From Modicisalibacter radicis (lineage in GTDB: Bacteria > Pseudomonadota > Gammaproteobacteria > Pseudomonadales > Halomonadaceae): 64,000 nucleotides of DNA. The notes beneath the pieces are model-generated. The model saw only the letters and a program-made list of their open reading frames with translations, was not told where the DNA came from and ran no database searches. The stretch covers positions 62,001 through 126,000 of the forward strand of contig NZ_CAAHFN010000131.1 in the NCBI RefSeq assembly GCF_900961225.1, read 5' to 3'. A program made the translations under genes and the position numbers. This document shows, in pieces, positions 8,147-16,154 of the stretch. Position 1 is the stretch's first letter. Each line of letters opens with the position of its first letter.

Positions 8147-8917
8147 CTAGGCCAGCAGATCCGCCACCGAGTCGAGAATCTCCCGCGGGCGGAAGGGGTA
8201 GTTCTGGATGTCCGCCTGGGTGGAGATGCCGGTCAGCACGAGTACCGTGTGCAGGCCGGCCTCGATGCCGGCGATCACGTCGGTGTCCATGCGGTCGCCG
8301 ATCATCCCGGTGCGTTCCGAGTGCGTGCCCAGCTTGTTCATCGCCGAGCGGAACATCATCGGGTTGGGCTTGCCGACGTAGTAGGGTTCGCGCTTGGTGG
8401 CGGCGGTGATCAGCGCCGCCACCGAGCCGGTGGCGGGCAGCGGCCCTTCGGGGCTGGGCCCGGTGACGTCGGGGTTGGTGGCGATGAAGCGCGCACCGCC
8501 ATTGATCAGCCGGATCGCCCGGGTGATCGCCTCGAAGGAGTAGGTGCGGGTCTCGCCGAGCACCACGAAATCCGGGGCGACGTCGGTCATCACGAAGCCG
8601 GCCTCGTGGATCGCCGTGGTCAGCCCGGCCTCGCCGATCACGAAGGCCGAGCCGCCGGGGGCCTGGTCGCGCAGGAAGGCGGCGGTTGCCAGCGCCGAGG
8701 TCCACAGGCGATCCTCGGGCACGTCGAGGCCGACGCGCGCCAGGCGGGCGCTCAGATCGCGCGGCGTATAGATGGAATTGTTGGTGAGCACCAGAAAGGG
8801 CGTGCCCGTCGTGCGCCACTGCTCGATCAGCTCGGCCGCGCCGGGCAGGGCGTGGTCCTCGCGGATCAGTACGCCATCCATGTCGGTGAGCCAGCAATCG
8901 ATCGTGCGTTCGGTCAT
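8147..8917 (-). CDS. HAD-IIA family phosphatase, NagD-like
   Basis: A 256-residue HAD-superfamily hydrolase. Motif I is DMDGVL (nucleophile Asp and acid/base Asp), motif II TNNS, motif III Lys in GKPNP and motif IV GDRMDTDV. The large C2 cap between motifs II and III places it with NagD (nucleotide/sugar phosphatase). E. coli NagD dephosphorylates UMP, GMP and related compounds; the substrate here is unproven. It stands alone and is not next to nag genes. Confidence 0.9.
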   Translation of the reverse strand: MTERTIDCWLTDMDGVLIREDHALPGAAELIEQWRTTGTPFLVLTNNSIYTPRDLSARLARVGLDVPEDRLWTSALATAAFLRDQAPGGSAFVIGEAGLTTAIHEAGFVMTDVAPDFVVLGETRTYSFEAITRAIRLINGGARFIATNPDVTGPSPEGPLPATGSVAALITAATKREPYYVGKPNPMMFRSAMNKLGTHSERTGMIGDRMDTDVIAGIEAGLHTVLVLTGISTQADIQNYPFRPREILDSVADLLA

Positions 8918-9073
8918 CGCCTGTGTCCCTGTCAGCTAGTGAATAGGATTCAGAATACGGATATGCAGGCCGCTCTGCAGCCATCGTGATCGCTCATTTG
9001 TCGGAAGGAGGGGACGTTGACCGGCGGGGAGCAGGGCGGGAAAGCAGGACGCGACGATTCCCTAAGGCATCGA

Positions 9074-9100
9074 CACCACCCCCGATTGCCGGAGGTGGTG
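9074..9100 (-). terminator. Possible hairpin downstream of the proline-racemase-family gene
   Basis: CACCACC (9074-9080) and GGTGGTG (9094-9100) can pair, about 20 bases after the stop of the gene ending at 9120. No T-tract follows, so termination is uncertain. Confidence 0.3.
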
Positions 9101-9119
9101 GCTTCGGTGCAGGAGCGGG

Positions 9120-10136
9120 TCAGCGAATCACGAACCCGCGCCCTACCGGATCGCGCTCGTCGATCAGCCACTTGGCGTAACCGACCAGCTCGGCGGTGCC
9201 TTGCACGCTGGGACGAATGGCACGGTAGCCGCCGATTTCCGTTTCGCCGAGGATCTCGCCGGTGAACCGGCCGCTGCCGAGCAGGCCCTCGGAGTAAATG
9301 GGCCGGCCGACCTCCAGCTCGTCGCGGGCATGGAACATGGCCATCATCGCGCTGGTGCCGGTGCCGCCGGGTGAGCGGTCGAGCTTGCCGCCGGAGAACA
9401 CGTGCACGTTGCGGTAGAGCGAGTCGGGCTGGGAACCCTCGTGCCAGAAGGTGACGAAGTTAAGGCCGTGGATGTGCGGGTGGGTCGGGTGACGGATCTC
9501 CATGCGCTCGTTGAACTCGGCCTTTACGGCTTCTCCGGCTTGGGAGAAGTAGCTGCCGTTCTCGGCGCAGATGGGCTGCTTGTCCGAAGGCACGCGGATG
9601 ATCGCGAAGAAGTTGCCGCCGAACACCAGGTCGGCCTTGAGCGTGCCGAGGCCGGGCACCTCGACCGGAATGTCCTGCTCCATGACGAACGCAGGAACGT
9701 TCTCGAAGCGGGTCCAGTGCACCTTGTCGGCATCGGCCTTCACCTCCGACACCACGGTGCCGGCGGTGGTCTCGAAGCGGATGCGGCTGATGCCGTCCTC
9801 CCGTGGCGGCGGCGCCAGGCGGTGGGCGACCATGGCCATGGAGAGGGCGATGGTGCCGTGGCCGCACATGTCGACGAACTGCTCGCCGTCGATCCACAGC
9901 ATGCCGGCATCATGCTCGGCGTCGGAAGGGGGCGTGAGAAACACCCCGAACATGTGCTGATGACCGCGCGGCTCGCGCATCAGGCTCGTGCGCACGTGAT
10001 CGTGGTGCTGCTGCAGGTAGCGGCGCTTGTCCAGGATGTCGCCCCCGAAGGGGTAGGGGATGCCACCATGGATGATGCAGGTGGGCTCGCCTTCGGTGTG
10101 GGTATAGATGACATCGAGGAACTGTTGGTTGTTCAT
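9120..10136 (-). CDS. Proline racemase family protein (hydroxyproline epimerase / 3-hydroxyproline dehydratase-like)
   Basis: A 338-residue member of the PLP-independent proline racemase superfamily. The first active-site motif MCGHGTI carries the catalytic Cys at position 91. The second motif reads DRSPGGTGTSA. Racemases and 4-hydroxyproline 2-epimerases have Cys where this protein has Gly-257, and trans-3-hydroxy-L-proline dehydratases have Thr. Gly should abolish a two-base racemisation and would fit a one-base elimination if activity is kept. The gene heads the same strand as a TRAP transporter (dctM 69 bases upstream) and a GlxA-type regulator, a context common for hydroxyproline or related imino acid catabolism. 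The specific reaction is not assigned. Confidence 0.88.
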   Translation of the reverse strand: MNNQQFLDVIYTHTEGEPTCIIHGGIPYPFGGDILDKRRYLQQHHDHVRTSLMREPRGHQHMFGVFLTPPSDAEHDAGMLWIDGEQFVDMCGHGTIALSMAMVAHRLAPPPREDGISRIRFETTAGTVVSEVKADADKVHWTRFENVPAFVMEQDIPVEVPGLGTLKADLVFGGNFFAIIRVPSDKQPICAENGSYFSQAGEAVKAEFNERMEIRHPTHPHIHGLNFVTFWHEGSQPDSLYRNVHVFSGGKLDRSPGGTGTSAMMAMFHARDELEVGRPIYSEGLLGSGRFTGEILGETEIGGYRAIRPSVQGTAELVGYAKWLIDERDPVGRGFVIR

Positions 10137-10205
10137 GAAGCGTTTCCTGTGTGGACGACTGCGATTTGTGAGCGAGTTCTTGTACGTGCTTCGAATGGCT
10201 GTCCG

Positions 10206-11486
10206 CTAAAGACCGAACAAGCGGGGCACACTCATGACCAGGCCCTCGGGCCAGACGATGACGGCGAGCAGCACGAACAGCATCACGGCGATGAAGGGCA
10301 GGTTGGCGTAGGTGATGCGAATCACGTCCACCTTGGCGATCACGCTGGTGATGAACAGCGCCGCGCCCACCGGGGGCGTCTGCTGCCCGATTCCCCAGCA
10401 CAGGATCACCACCATGGCGAACTGCAGCGGTTCGATACCCAGCAGTTGCACGCTGGGCAGGAACAGCGGCACGACGATGAACATCATGGCGATGCCGTCG
10501 AGGAAGGTGCCGGCGATGATCAGCACCAGGCTGAGTATGAGCAAGAATCCGATCGGCCCCAGGTCGAGCGCGGCGACGGGCCCCAGGACGAGTTCGCCGA
10601 GGCCCTGGTAGGTGAAGGTGTAGCCAAGGGTATGCGCGGCGGCGGTCACGAACATGACCGCGCCGGTCAGCACGGCGCTCTCCACCAGGGCCCGATAGAT
10701 GGCGCGCAGCGACAGTGACCGGTACAACAGCGAGCCGGCGAGGATGCCGTACGCCACGGCGATGGCCGAGGCCTCGGTGGGGGTGAAGATGCCGCCCAGG
10801 ATGCCGCCGAGGATGATGAACGGCATCATCAGGGCCGGCAGGGCGCTGACGAAGGTTCTGCCAAGCACCCCGAGTGAAAAGGCCGACTCCACCGGATACT
10901 GGCGTTTCACCGATATCCACCAGGCCATCGTCATCAAGCCGGCGGCGGTCAGGACGCCCGCGATCAGCCCGGCGGCGAACAGTGCCCCCGTCGACAGGCC
11001 CATGTAGGCGCTCAGCAGCACCATGGGCACGCTGGGCGGGATGATGATGCCGATGGTCGACGACGAGGCGGTGACGGCAGCGGTGAAGGGCGCCGAGTAG
11101 CCGCGCTTGACCATCTGCGGAATCATCACCCCGCCGACGGCGGCGGTATCCGACATCGAGGTGCCGCTCATGCCGGCGAAGAACATCGAGGTGAGGATGT
11201 TGACGGCGGCCAGTCCGCCGCGAATGGCGCCGACCATGGCGCGCGCCAGGTCGATCAGGCGCGCTGATATGCCGCTGTGGTTCATGATCTGGCCGGCCAG
11301 GATGAACAGCGGCACCGCCAGCAGCGGGAAGGACTCGGTGCCGCGGTACATGCGCTGAACCAGCACCAGCATGTCGATGCCCGAGTAGGCCAGTACGCAG
11401 ATCGACACGAGGGTGAGGGCGAAGGCGATGGGCATCGCCAGGCCGATCAGCATCAGCAGGGCCAGCAGGATGAACAGCAGGATCAT
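10206..11486 (-). CDS. dctM: TRAP transporter large permease (DctM)
   Basis: A 426-residue membrane protein of the DctM family, about 12 helices, with typical segments VPLFILAGQIMNHSGIS, GMSGTSMSDTAAVGGVMIP and IIIPPSVPMVL. It is the ion-coupled channel subunit of a tripartite ATP-independent periplasmic transporter. Its start overlaps the dctQ stop by four bases (ATGA), showing translational coupling. The partner binding protein is at 12041-13027. The substrate is probably what the adjacent proline-racemase-family enzyme uses. Confidence 0.95.
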   Translation of the reverse strand: MILLFILLALLMLIGLAMPIAFALTLVSICVLAYSGIDMLVLVQRMYRGTESFPLLAVPLFILAGQIMNHSGISARLIDLARAMVGAIRGGLAAVNILTSMFFAGMSGTSMSDTAAVGGVMIPQMVKRGYSAPFTAAVTASSSTIGIIIPPSVPMVLLSAYMGLSTGALFAAGLIAGVLTAAGLMTMAWWISVKRQYPVESAFSLGVLGRTFVSALPALMMPFIILGGILGGIFTPTEASAIAVAYGILAGSLLYRSLSLRAIYRALVESAVLTGAVMFVTAAAHTLGYTFTYQGLGELVLGPVAALDLGPIGFLLILSLVLIIAGTFLDGIAMMFIVVPLFLPSVQLLGIEPLQFAMVVILCWGIGQQTPPVGAALFITSVIAKVDVIRITYANLPFIAVMLFVLLAVIVWPEGLVMSVPRLFGL

Positions 11487-11980
11487 GGCGAGGTCTCCTC
11501 CAGAGCGGCCTGGTGAACGGCGTCATAGGGAGGCACCTTGGCCCTGACGGCGGCGATGCACTGGCGGATGAGTTCGAGCAGCATGCCGGCCCCGGCGATC
11601 GGCACGGCGCAGTAGAACAGCCACTGGGGAGCGCCCAGCATCAGCGTGCTGCGGTGCGCGAAGGTCAGTGTCTGTTCGATGCCCCAGATCAGCATCACCA
11701 CGCACACCACGCCGATCAGCGCCTGGTTGACGAAGAACAACCCCCATTGAGCACGACCGGGCAGCCGGGCGGCGATCACGTCGATGCGCAGATGCGCGCC
11801 CTGGCGCAGGGCGAGATAGCCGCAGAAGAAGGTGACGTAGACCAGCAGGCCAATCAGTACTTCGGCACTCCACGACAGCGAGGCGTTCAGCACGTAACGC
11901 GCGACCACTGCGGTCAGGGCCAGCAGGGTAATGGCAGACAACAGAAGTGCCGCGACCGCTTCGAAAAGACGATCAAGCAT
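11483..11980 (-). CDS. dctQ: TRAP transporter small permease (DctQ)
   Basis: A 165-residue four-helix protein of the DctQ family. The features are VARYVLNASLSWSAEV in the first half and LALRQGAHLRIDVI after helix 2, the usual DctQ signature with an acidic or His residue in the membrane. It overlaps dctM by four bases and follows the binding-protein gene by 60 bases. It forms the inner-membrane complex with DctM. Confidence 0.93.
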   Translation of the reverse strand: MLDRLFEAVAALLLSAITLLALTAVVARYVLNASLSWSAEVLIGLLVYVTFFCGYLALRQGAHLRIDVIAARLPGRAQWGLFFVNQALIGVVCVVMLIWGIEQTLTFAHRSTLMLGAPQWLFYCAVPIAGAGMLLELIRQCIAAVRAKVPPYDAVHQAALEETSP

Positions 11981-12040
11981 TGCGAGGCTCCCGGTGAGAT
12001 GGCGGGCCGGGCAGGCCCACCAGAAGAGGGACGGCGTCGA

Positions 12041-13027
12041 TCAGGGATGGTTGGCGATGCGCTCGACCAACTCGCGGGCATCGTCCGACATGTCTTCGGT
12101 GAACGAGTCCCAGAGCGGCCTGGAGGCTTCGATGAAGGCCTCGGTGTCGACCTCGTTGACCTGCATGCCGTTTGTCTCGACCAGTTCGATGACGCGCTGA
12201 TCGGCACTTTCGCCGAAGGCCACGGTTGCGTCGAAGGCCTTGCTGCCGCCCTCCAGCAGCGCCTGCTGCGCCGCTTCCGGCAGGTCCTGGAAGCGTTCCT
12301 CGTTCATCAGCAGGAAGCCGACGGTGTAGACGTGACCCGAGAGCGAGAGATAGTCCTGGACCTCGTAGAAGCGGCTGGCCTCGACCTCGACCAGCGGGTT
12401 CTCCTGGCCATCGAAGACGCCGGTCTGCAGCGCGGAGTAGAGTTCGGGATAGGGCAGGGGCGAGGCGTTGGCGCCATAGGCGTTGAACATCTCGACGCGC
12501 TGACGGCTTCCCGGGGTGCGGATGCGCAGACCGCTCAGGTCCTCGGGCGTTTCGATGGCGCGGCTATTGTTGGTGATGTGGCGAAAGCCGCCCTCGTAGA
12601 AACCGATGACGCGGTAGCCCTGCTCGTTGAGCCGGCTCTTGAGCGTGTCGCCGAGCTCTCCGTTCAGCACGCTGGCGACATGCTCGCGGTCGCGAAACAG
12701 GTAGGGCAGTGAAAGGATGCCCATGTCCTCGTCGATCGTGGTGATCGGGGTTTCGATGGTCGCGATATCCAGCGTGCGGGTATCCAGGGATTCGATGTTG
12801 CTGATCTGATCGCCCAGGGAGCCGGAGTGGAACAGCTCGATCTCCACGTTGCCCCCGCTGGCTTCGGCGACATGCTCCGAGAGTGCGGTGAGCCCGGCCA
12901 TCTGGATTCCCTGCTGGCTGCCGATGGTGGTGGCCCTGAGACCGATGTCGGCTGCAGCGGCGGGGGCGGTGAATCCGATTCCCAGGGCTACGGCGGTGAA
13001 TAATCGCATGGACAGTAAATGCTTCAT
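12041..13027 (-). CDS. dctP: TRAP transporter solute-binding protein (DctP)
   Basis: A 328-residue periplasmic binding protein with a Sec signal peptide (LFTAVALGIGFTAPAAAA). DctP landmarks include FHSGSLGDQ, the conserved Arg region LSGLRIRTPGSRQ that usually contacts a carboxylate, and LQTGVFDGQENP. An in-frame ATG exists at 13066, but ATG 13027 was chosen because TGGAG lies at good spacing and the signal peptide then has normal length. It is the first gene of the dctPQM/proline-racemase-family unit. A hydroxyproline-like ligand is inferred from neighbours only. Confidence 0.93.
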   Translation of the reverse strand: MKHLLSMRLFTAVALGIGFTAPAAAADIGLRATTIGSQQGIQMAGLTALSEHVAEASGGNVEIELFHSGSLGDQISNIESLDTRTLDIATIETPITTIDEDMGILSLPYLFRDREHVASVLNGELGDTLKSRLNEQGYRVIGFYEGGFRHITNNSRAIETPEDLSGLRIRTPGSRQRVEMFNAYGANASPLPYPELYSALQTGVFDGQENPLVEVEASRFYEVQDYLSLSGHVYTVGFLLMNEERFQDLPEAAQQALLEGGSKAFDATVAFGESADQRVIELVETNGMQVNEVDTEAFIEASRPLWDSFTEDMSDDARELVERIANHP

Positions 13028-13067
13028 GGTGACGCTCCAGGATTGTTGTTGAGGAAGTAGGGTCACT

Positions 13068-13085
13068 CACGTGATCGGTCACGTG
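13068..13085. promoter_or_regulatory. Perfect inverted repeat upstream of dctP
   Basis: CACGTGA-N4-TCACGTG, about 40 bases before the dctP start at 13027. The symmetry suits a dimeric repressor or activator. AraC-type proteins usually bind direct repeats, so a different regulator might use it. Confidence 0.45.
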
Positions 13086-13119
13086 GTGCTAGCGTAAGAC
13101 GCACCCGGCACGCGTTATA

Positions 13120-13140
13120 GAACGTTCAAGACGTTAAGTT
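13120..13140. promoter_or_regulatory. Repeated ACGTT(C/A)AAG motifs, candidate AraC-type site
   Basis: Two tandem copies (ACGTTCAAG, then ACGTTAAG) lie in the gap between dctP and the GlxA-type regulator. A matching inverted copy (TTTGAACGTCTT, about 14287-14298) lies upstream of that regulator. The shared motif may be its binding site. Confidence 0.35.
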
Positions 13141-13177
13141 GAATATTCAGGACATGGGCGCTCGAAGCCGCGATGAT

Positions 13178-14200
13178 TCAGGAAAGGGCGGCTGGCTCGG
13201 CGCGTGGCAGGTCGGCCAGGCGGGACTGTCTCGGGCTATGGCCGTAATGCGCCGAGAAATCACGCGCAAGGTGGGCGGCATCGGCAAAGCCGCAGTCGGC
13301 GGCGATCTCGGCGATCGAACTGTCGGTGTGGTGCAGCAGCCATTCGGCATAGCGCAGCCGCATGGTCTTGAAGTAGCGCATGGGCGTGGTGCCCATCTCG
13401 CGCTGGAACAGGCGATCCAGCTGCCTGGGGCTCAGGTTGATGCGCTCGGCCAGTTCCTGGCTGTCCATTCGGGTATTGAGCGATTGTTCCATGGTCAGCA
13501 CGGCGACCCGTACGCGCTCGTCGCGAATCTCGCTGATGGCCTCGAAGAAGTGGGTCTGCGGGGAGTTGGAGGTGCGCATGCCGTTCAGCATCATGTGGCG
13601 AATGGCCTGCTGGGCCTTGTCCGGCCCACACTCCCGCCGGATCAGGTGCAGCGCCATGTCGGTGGCCCCCGACGAGCCGGCGCAGGTGATGACGCGGGCC
13701 GATTGCAGGAACAGCCTGTCGGGGGTGGCGTCGATTTGCGGGAATTGCTGGCGAAAGTCGTTGATGACGTTCCAGTGTACGCAGACACGCTGGCCACCGA
13801 GCAGTCCCGCCCGGGCGATGGCGAAGGTGCCTGTGCATACGCCGATCAGCTTGACACCCTGTCTGGAGGCTTCACGGAGGTAGTGAGTGAGGGCCCTGTC
13901 CTCGTGCGGGTCGAGATAGTTGTTGCCGCCGCATATCGCGATGTGGGTGAACAGCCCCGGCTCACGATAGGGTGACTGCGGATGCGCTTCCAGGCCACAG
14001 CTCGAAGTGATCGGCCCTGGCCCCATGATCTGCCAACTGCAGTGGATCTGCCGGCTGCGGCCTCCCGTGTCGGCGGCGAGCCGCAGCGAGTCGATGAAAC
14101 CGGCAAAGGCGTTCATGGTAAACAGCGGCAGCAGGATGAAGCCGACACGCAGCGGTGGATTTGGCGGATACATGTCCATGGCCCTCGTCACGACACTCAT
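13178..14200 (-). CDS. GlxA-type AraC-family transcriptional regulator
   Basis: About 340 residues. The N-terminal half is a DJ-1/PfpI-like class I amidotransferase domain (LRVGFILLPLFTMNAFAGF, then LIGVCTGTFAIARAGLL, with Cys at the elbow position) and the C-terminal half has two AraC helix-turn-helix motifs (SQELAERINLSPRQLDRLF and IAEIAADCGFADAAHLARDF). This architecture is that of GlxA, GbdR, CdhR and ArgR of pseudomonads, which sense amines, betaines or amino acids. The start is uncertain: ATG 14200 follows GGAG at about 11 bases, while the open frame runs to 14317. It lies 150 bases upstream of dctP on the same strand and probably activates the TRAP/racemase-family unit. Confidence 0.9.
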   Translation of the reverse strand: MSVVTRAMDMYPPNPPLRVGFILLPLFTMNAFAGFIDSLRLAADTGGRSRQIHCSWQIMGPGPITSSCGLEAHPQSPYREPGLFTHIAICGGNNYLDPHEDRALTHYLREASRQGVKLIGVCTGTFAIARAGLLGGQRVCVHWNVINDFRQQFPQIDATPDRLFLQSARVITCAGSSGATDMALHLIRRECGPDKAQQAIRHMMLNGMRTSNSPQTHFFEAISEIRDERVRVAVLTMEQSLNTRMDSQELAERINLSPRQLDRLFQREMGTTPMRYFKTMRLRYAEWLLHHTDSSIAEIAADCGFADAAHLARDFSAHYGHSPRQSRLADLPRAEPAALS

Positions 14201-14386
14201 CACGGTGTGTACTCCATCGACCGAACCGGCACGCCAGGCGGGCGCGACGGATGCAGGCTTGAGAATACTTGCGTGAGCTGCAATCTTTGAACGTCTTCCC
14301 GGCGCGTTCGAGCTCACGGCTGCGAGTATGCGACGGCGTCGATCGAATGCTCATGGATATCACGTTTTCAATGCAGGATGCACGGC

Positions 14387-15007
14387 ATGGCACACGACTG
14401 GGTTACCTTCGCCAAACAGCTGCGCTCGATCGCTCAGACGGGCCAGACCTACACCACCAACAAGTATGAACTCGAGCGCTATCGGCAGCTCGAGACGTTG
14501 ACCAACCGGATGTTCGCGGTGCTCGCCGACGTTTCCATCGAGCGGGTCGAGAACTTCATCATTCCCGATGCCGGTTACGCCACGCCCAAGGTGGATGTGC
14601 GCGGCGCGGTGTTCGAGAACGGCCGTGTACTGCTGGTGCGCGAGATCAAGGATGGCCGCTGGGCATTGCCGGGCGGCTGGGCGGACGTCAACGAGGGGCC
14701 ATCATCCTGCGTGCTGCGCGAGATCGTCGAGGAATCCGGCCATCGTGCCGCCAACCCGCGCCTGGCGATGCTCAAGGATCGTAGCCTGCACCCCTACACG
14801 CCGGTGTCGCCGGATCACATCTACAAGCTGTTCTACCTGTGCGACCACCGGGGCGGTGAATTCGTCGCCAACAACGAGACCGACGCCGCCGAGTTCTTCG
14901 CCCTCGACGATCTGCCGCCGCTCTCCGAGGGGCGCACGCTGGCCGAGGATATCCATCAGTGCTGGGAATTCGCGCAGTCCGGCGCGGCGGGCGTGTATAG
15001 CGATTGA
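14387..15007 (+). CDS. Nudix hydrolase with N-terminal NUDIX_N2-like domain
   Basis: A 206-residue protein. The Nudix box reads GWADVNE, seven residues, then REIVEESGH, matching G-X5-E-X7-R-E-U-X-E-E-X-G-U except at the last position. An N-terminal helical extension of about 60 residues (FAKQLRSIAQTGQTYTTNKY) precedes the fold, as in the ADP-ribose pyrophosphatase-like group with the N2 domain. ATG 14387 is chosen over 14378 because AGGA sits at about 10 bases from it. It is divergent from the GlxA-type regulator, but a functional link is not evident. The likely substrates are nucleoside diphosphate sugars. Confidence 0.88.
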   Translation: MAHDWVTFAKQLRSIAQTGQTYTTNKYELERYRQLETLTNRMFAVLADVSIERVENFIIPDAGYATPKVDVRGAVFENGRVLLVREIKDGRWALPGGWADVNEGPSSCVLREIVEESGHRAANPRLAMLKDRSLHPYTPVSPDHIYKLFYLCDHRGGEFVANNETDAAEFFALDDLPPLSEGRTLAEDIHQCWEFAQSGAAGVYSD

Positions 15008-15041
15008 GAGGCTGCCCTGGGCGAAGCGACCGGGGCGGGCG

Positions 15042-16139
15042 TTATCGTGCGTGGGCCTCGGCCTCGATGAGGCACAGCAGCGCCATGGACTGGCCATAGG
15101 CGGTCGGGTGCAGGGGAATGTCCCGGTAGAATTGCAGGTCGTGGCCCATGCGCGTGCCGTAGGAGACGTTGGCAACCACGCCATCGGGGCCGATATTGTC
15201 GACCACGGCACCGAGGGCGCGCTCACCGGCGCGTTGCCAGCTTGCATCGCCCAATCCCAGCCGCGCGCCCTTGAGAAGGGCATAGCCGAAAGCGGCCGTG
15301 GCCGAGATCTCTTCGTAAGACTGGCGATCGTCGATCAGCGTGCGCCAGGCACCGCTCTCGCACTGGTAGTCTATCAGTGTCTCGAGCTGCGCCTTGACCA
15401 CCCAGGTCAGGTAGCGTCTTACCGGCTCATCGAGATCGGCCAGTTCCAGAAGATCGAGAATGCCCGCGGAGATCCAGGAATTGCCTCGTGCCCAGCGGGC
15501 CCGCGCAAAATTGTGGTTGCCGTCGAAGGTCCAGCCGTGAAACCACAGTCCGGTCTCTCGCTCGCAGAGATAGTGCGTGTGCACCAGGAACTGGAACGAC
15601 GCTTCCTCGACCAGGTCGGGGCGTTGCGCGGCCTTGCCGTAGCTGGCCAGGAACAACGCCACCATGAACAGGGTGTCGTCCCACAGTTCGTGGTCGTTGA
15701 TCTTGTCGGAGACGTCGTGTTGAAAACCGCCGCTCCGGGTCCGCGGCATCTCGAGCATGATCCGCTCGGCCCAGCCCCGCAGCGCCGGTTCCCAGCGTGG
15801 GTCGCGGGTCTCGGACCATAGCAGCGACAGCGCCAGCATCGGGGCGGTGGTGTTGACGTTCAAGGGAGGCAAGCCCTGGGCGAGCTGGCGCTCGTACCAT
15901 TCCTCGAGCAGTCGCTTCGCGTCAACGGAGCCGGTGCGTCGCCAGAGTTGCGCAATGCCGTAGAGCCCGACCCCTTGAGGCCATTCCCAGCTGTCGAAAC
16001 TGACATAGTCGCTGGCGGTACCGTCGAGGTTGGGTTCGTCGAAACGACCGTCGTGGCGCAGTCCGGTGAGGCCCTGAATGAGCAGGCTCACCTTGTCGGT
16101 CAGGTCGGTGTCGGAGAGTCCGAGTTGCATGGTCGTCAT
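15042..16139 (-). CDS. Glycoside hydrolase family 105/88, unsaturated uronyl hydrolase
   Basis: A 365-residue alpha/alpha-barrel enzyme like YteR/YesR. The key motif is WDDTLFM (residues 153-159), with the catalytic Asp of the family in this segment, and RWARGNSW further on lines the substrate pocket. Family members hydrate the double bond of a 4,5-unsaturated galacturonyl or glucuronyl residue, which releases 5-keto-4-deoxyuronate and the next sugar, commonly L-rhamnose. No signal peptide is present, so it works in the cytoplasm. It follows the TRAP binding-protein gene by 15 bases. KduI and KduD, encoded in the same regulon, use its product. Confidence 0.92.
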   Translation of the reverse strand: MTTMQLGLSDTDLTDKVSLLIQGLTGLRHDGRFDEPNLDGTASDYVSFDSWEWPQGVGLYGIAQLWRRTGSVDAKRLLEEWYERQLAQGLPPLNVNTTAPMLALSLLWSETRDPRWEPALRGWAERIMLEMPRTRSGGFQHDVSDKINDHELWDDTLFMVALFLASYGKAAQRPDLVEEASFQFLVHTHYLCERETGLWFHGWTFDGNHNFARARWARGNSWISAGILDLLELADLDEPVRRYLTWVVKAQLETLIDYQCESGAWRTLIDDRQSYEEISATAAFGYALLKGARLGLGDASWQRAGERALGAVVDNIGPDGVVANVSYGTRMGHDLQFYRDIPLHPTAYGQSMALLCLIEAEAHAR

Positions 16140-16154
16140 AGCTTGCCTGTGTCG

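Noticed and set aside
8108..8989. 293-codon plus-strand frame opposite the NagD-like gene
   Set aside because: No domain is recognisable, and all HAD motifs are present on the other strand.
9402..10718. 438-codon plus-strand frame opposite the proline-racemase-family gene and dctM
   Set aside because: It spans two well-supported genes on the other strand and is His/Asp/Gln-rich, as expected from antisense codons.
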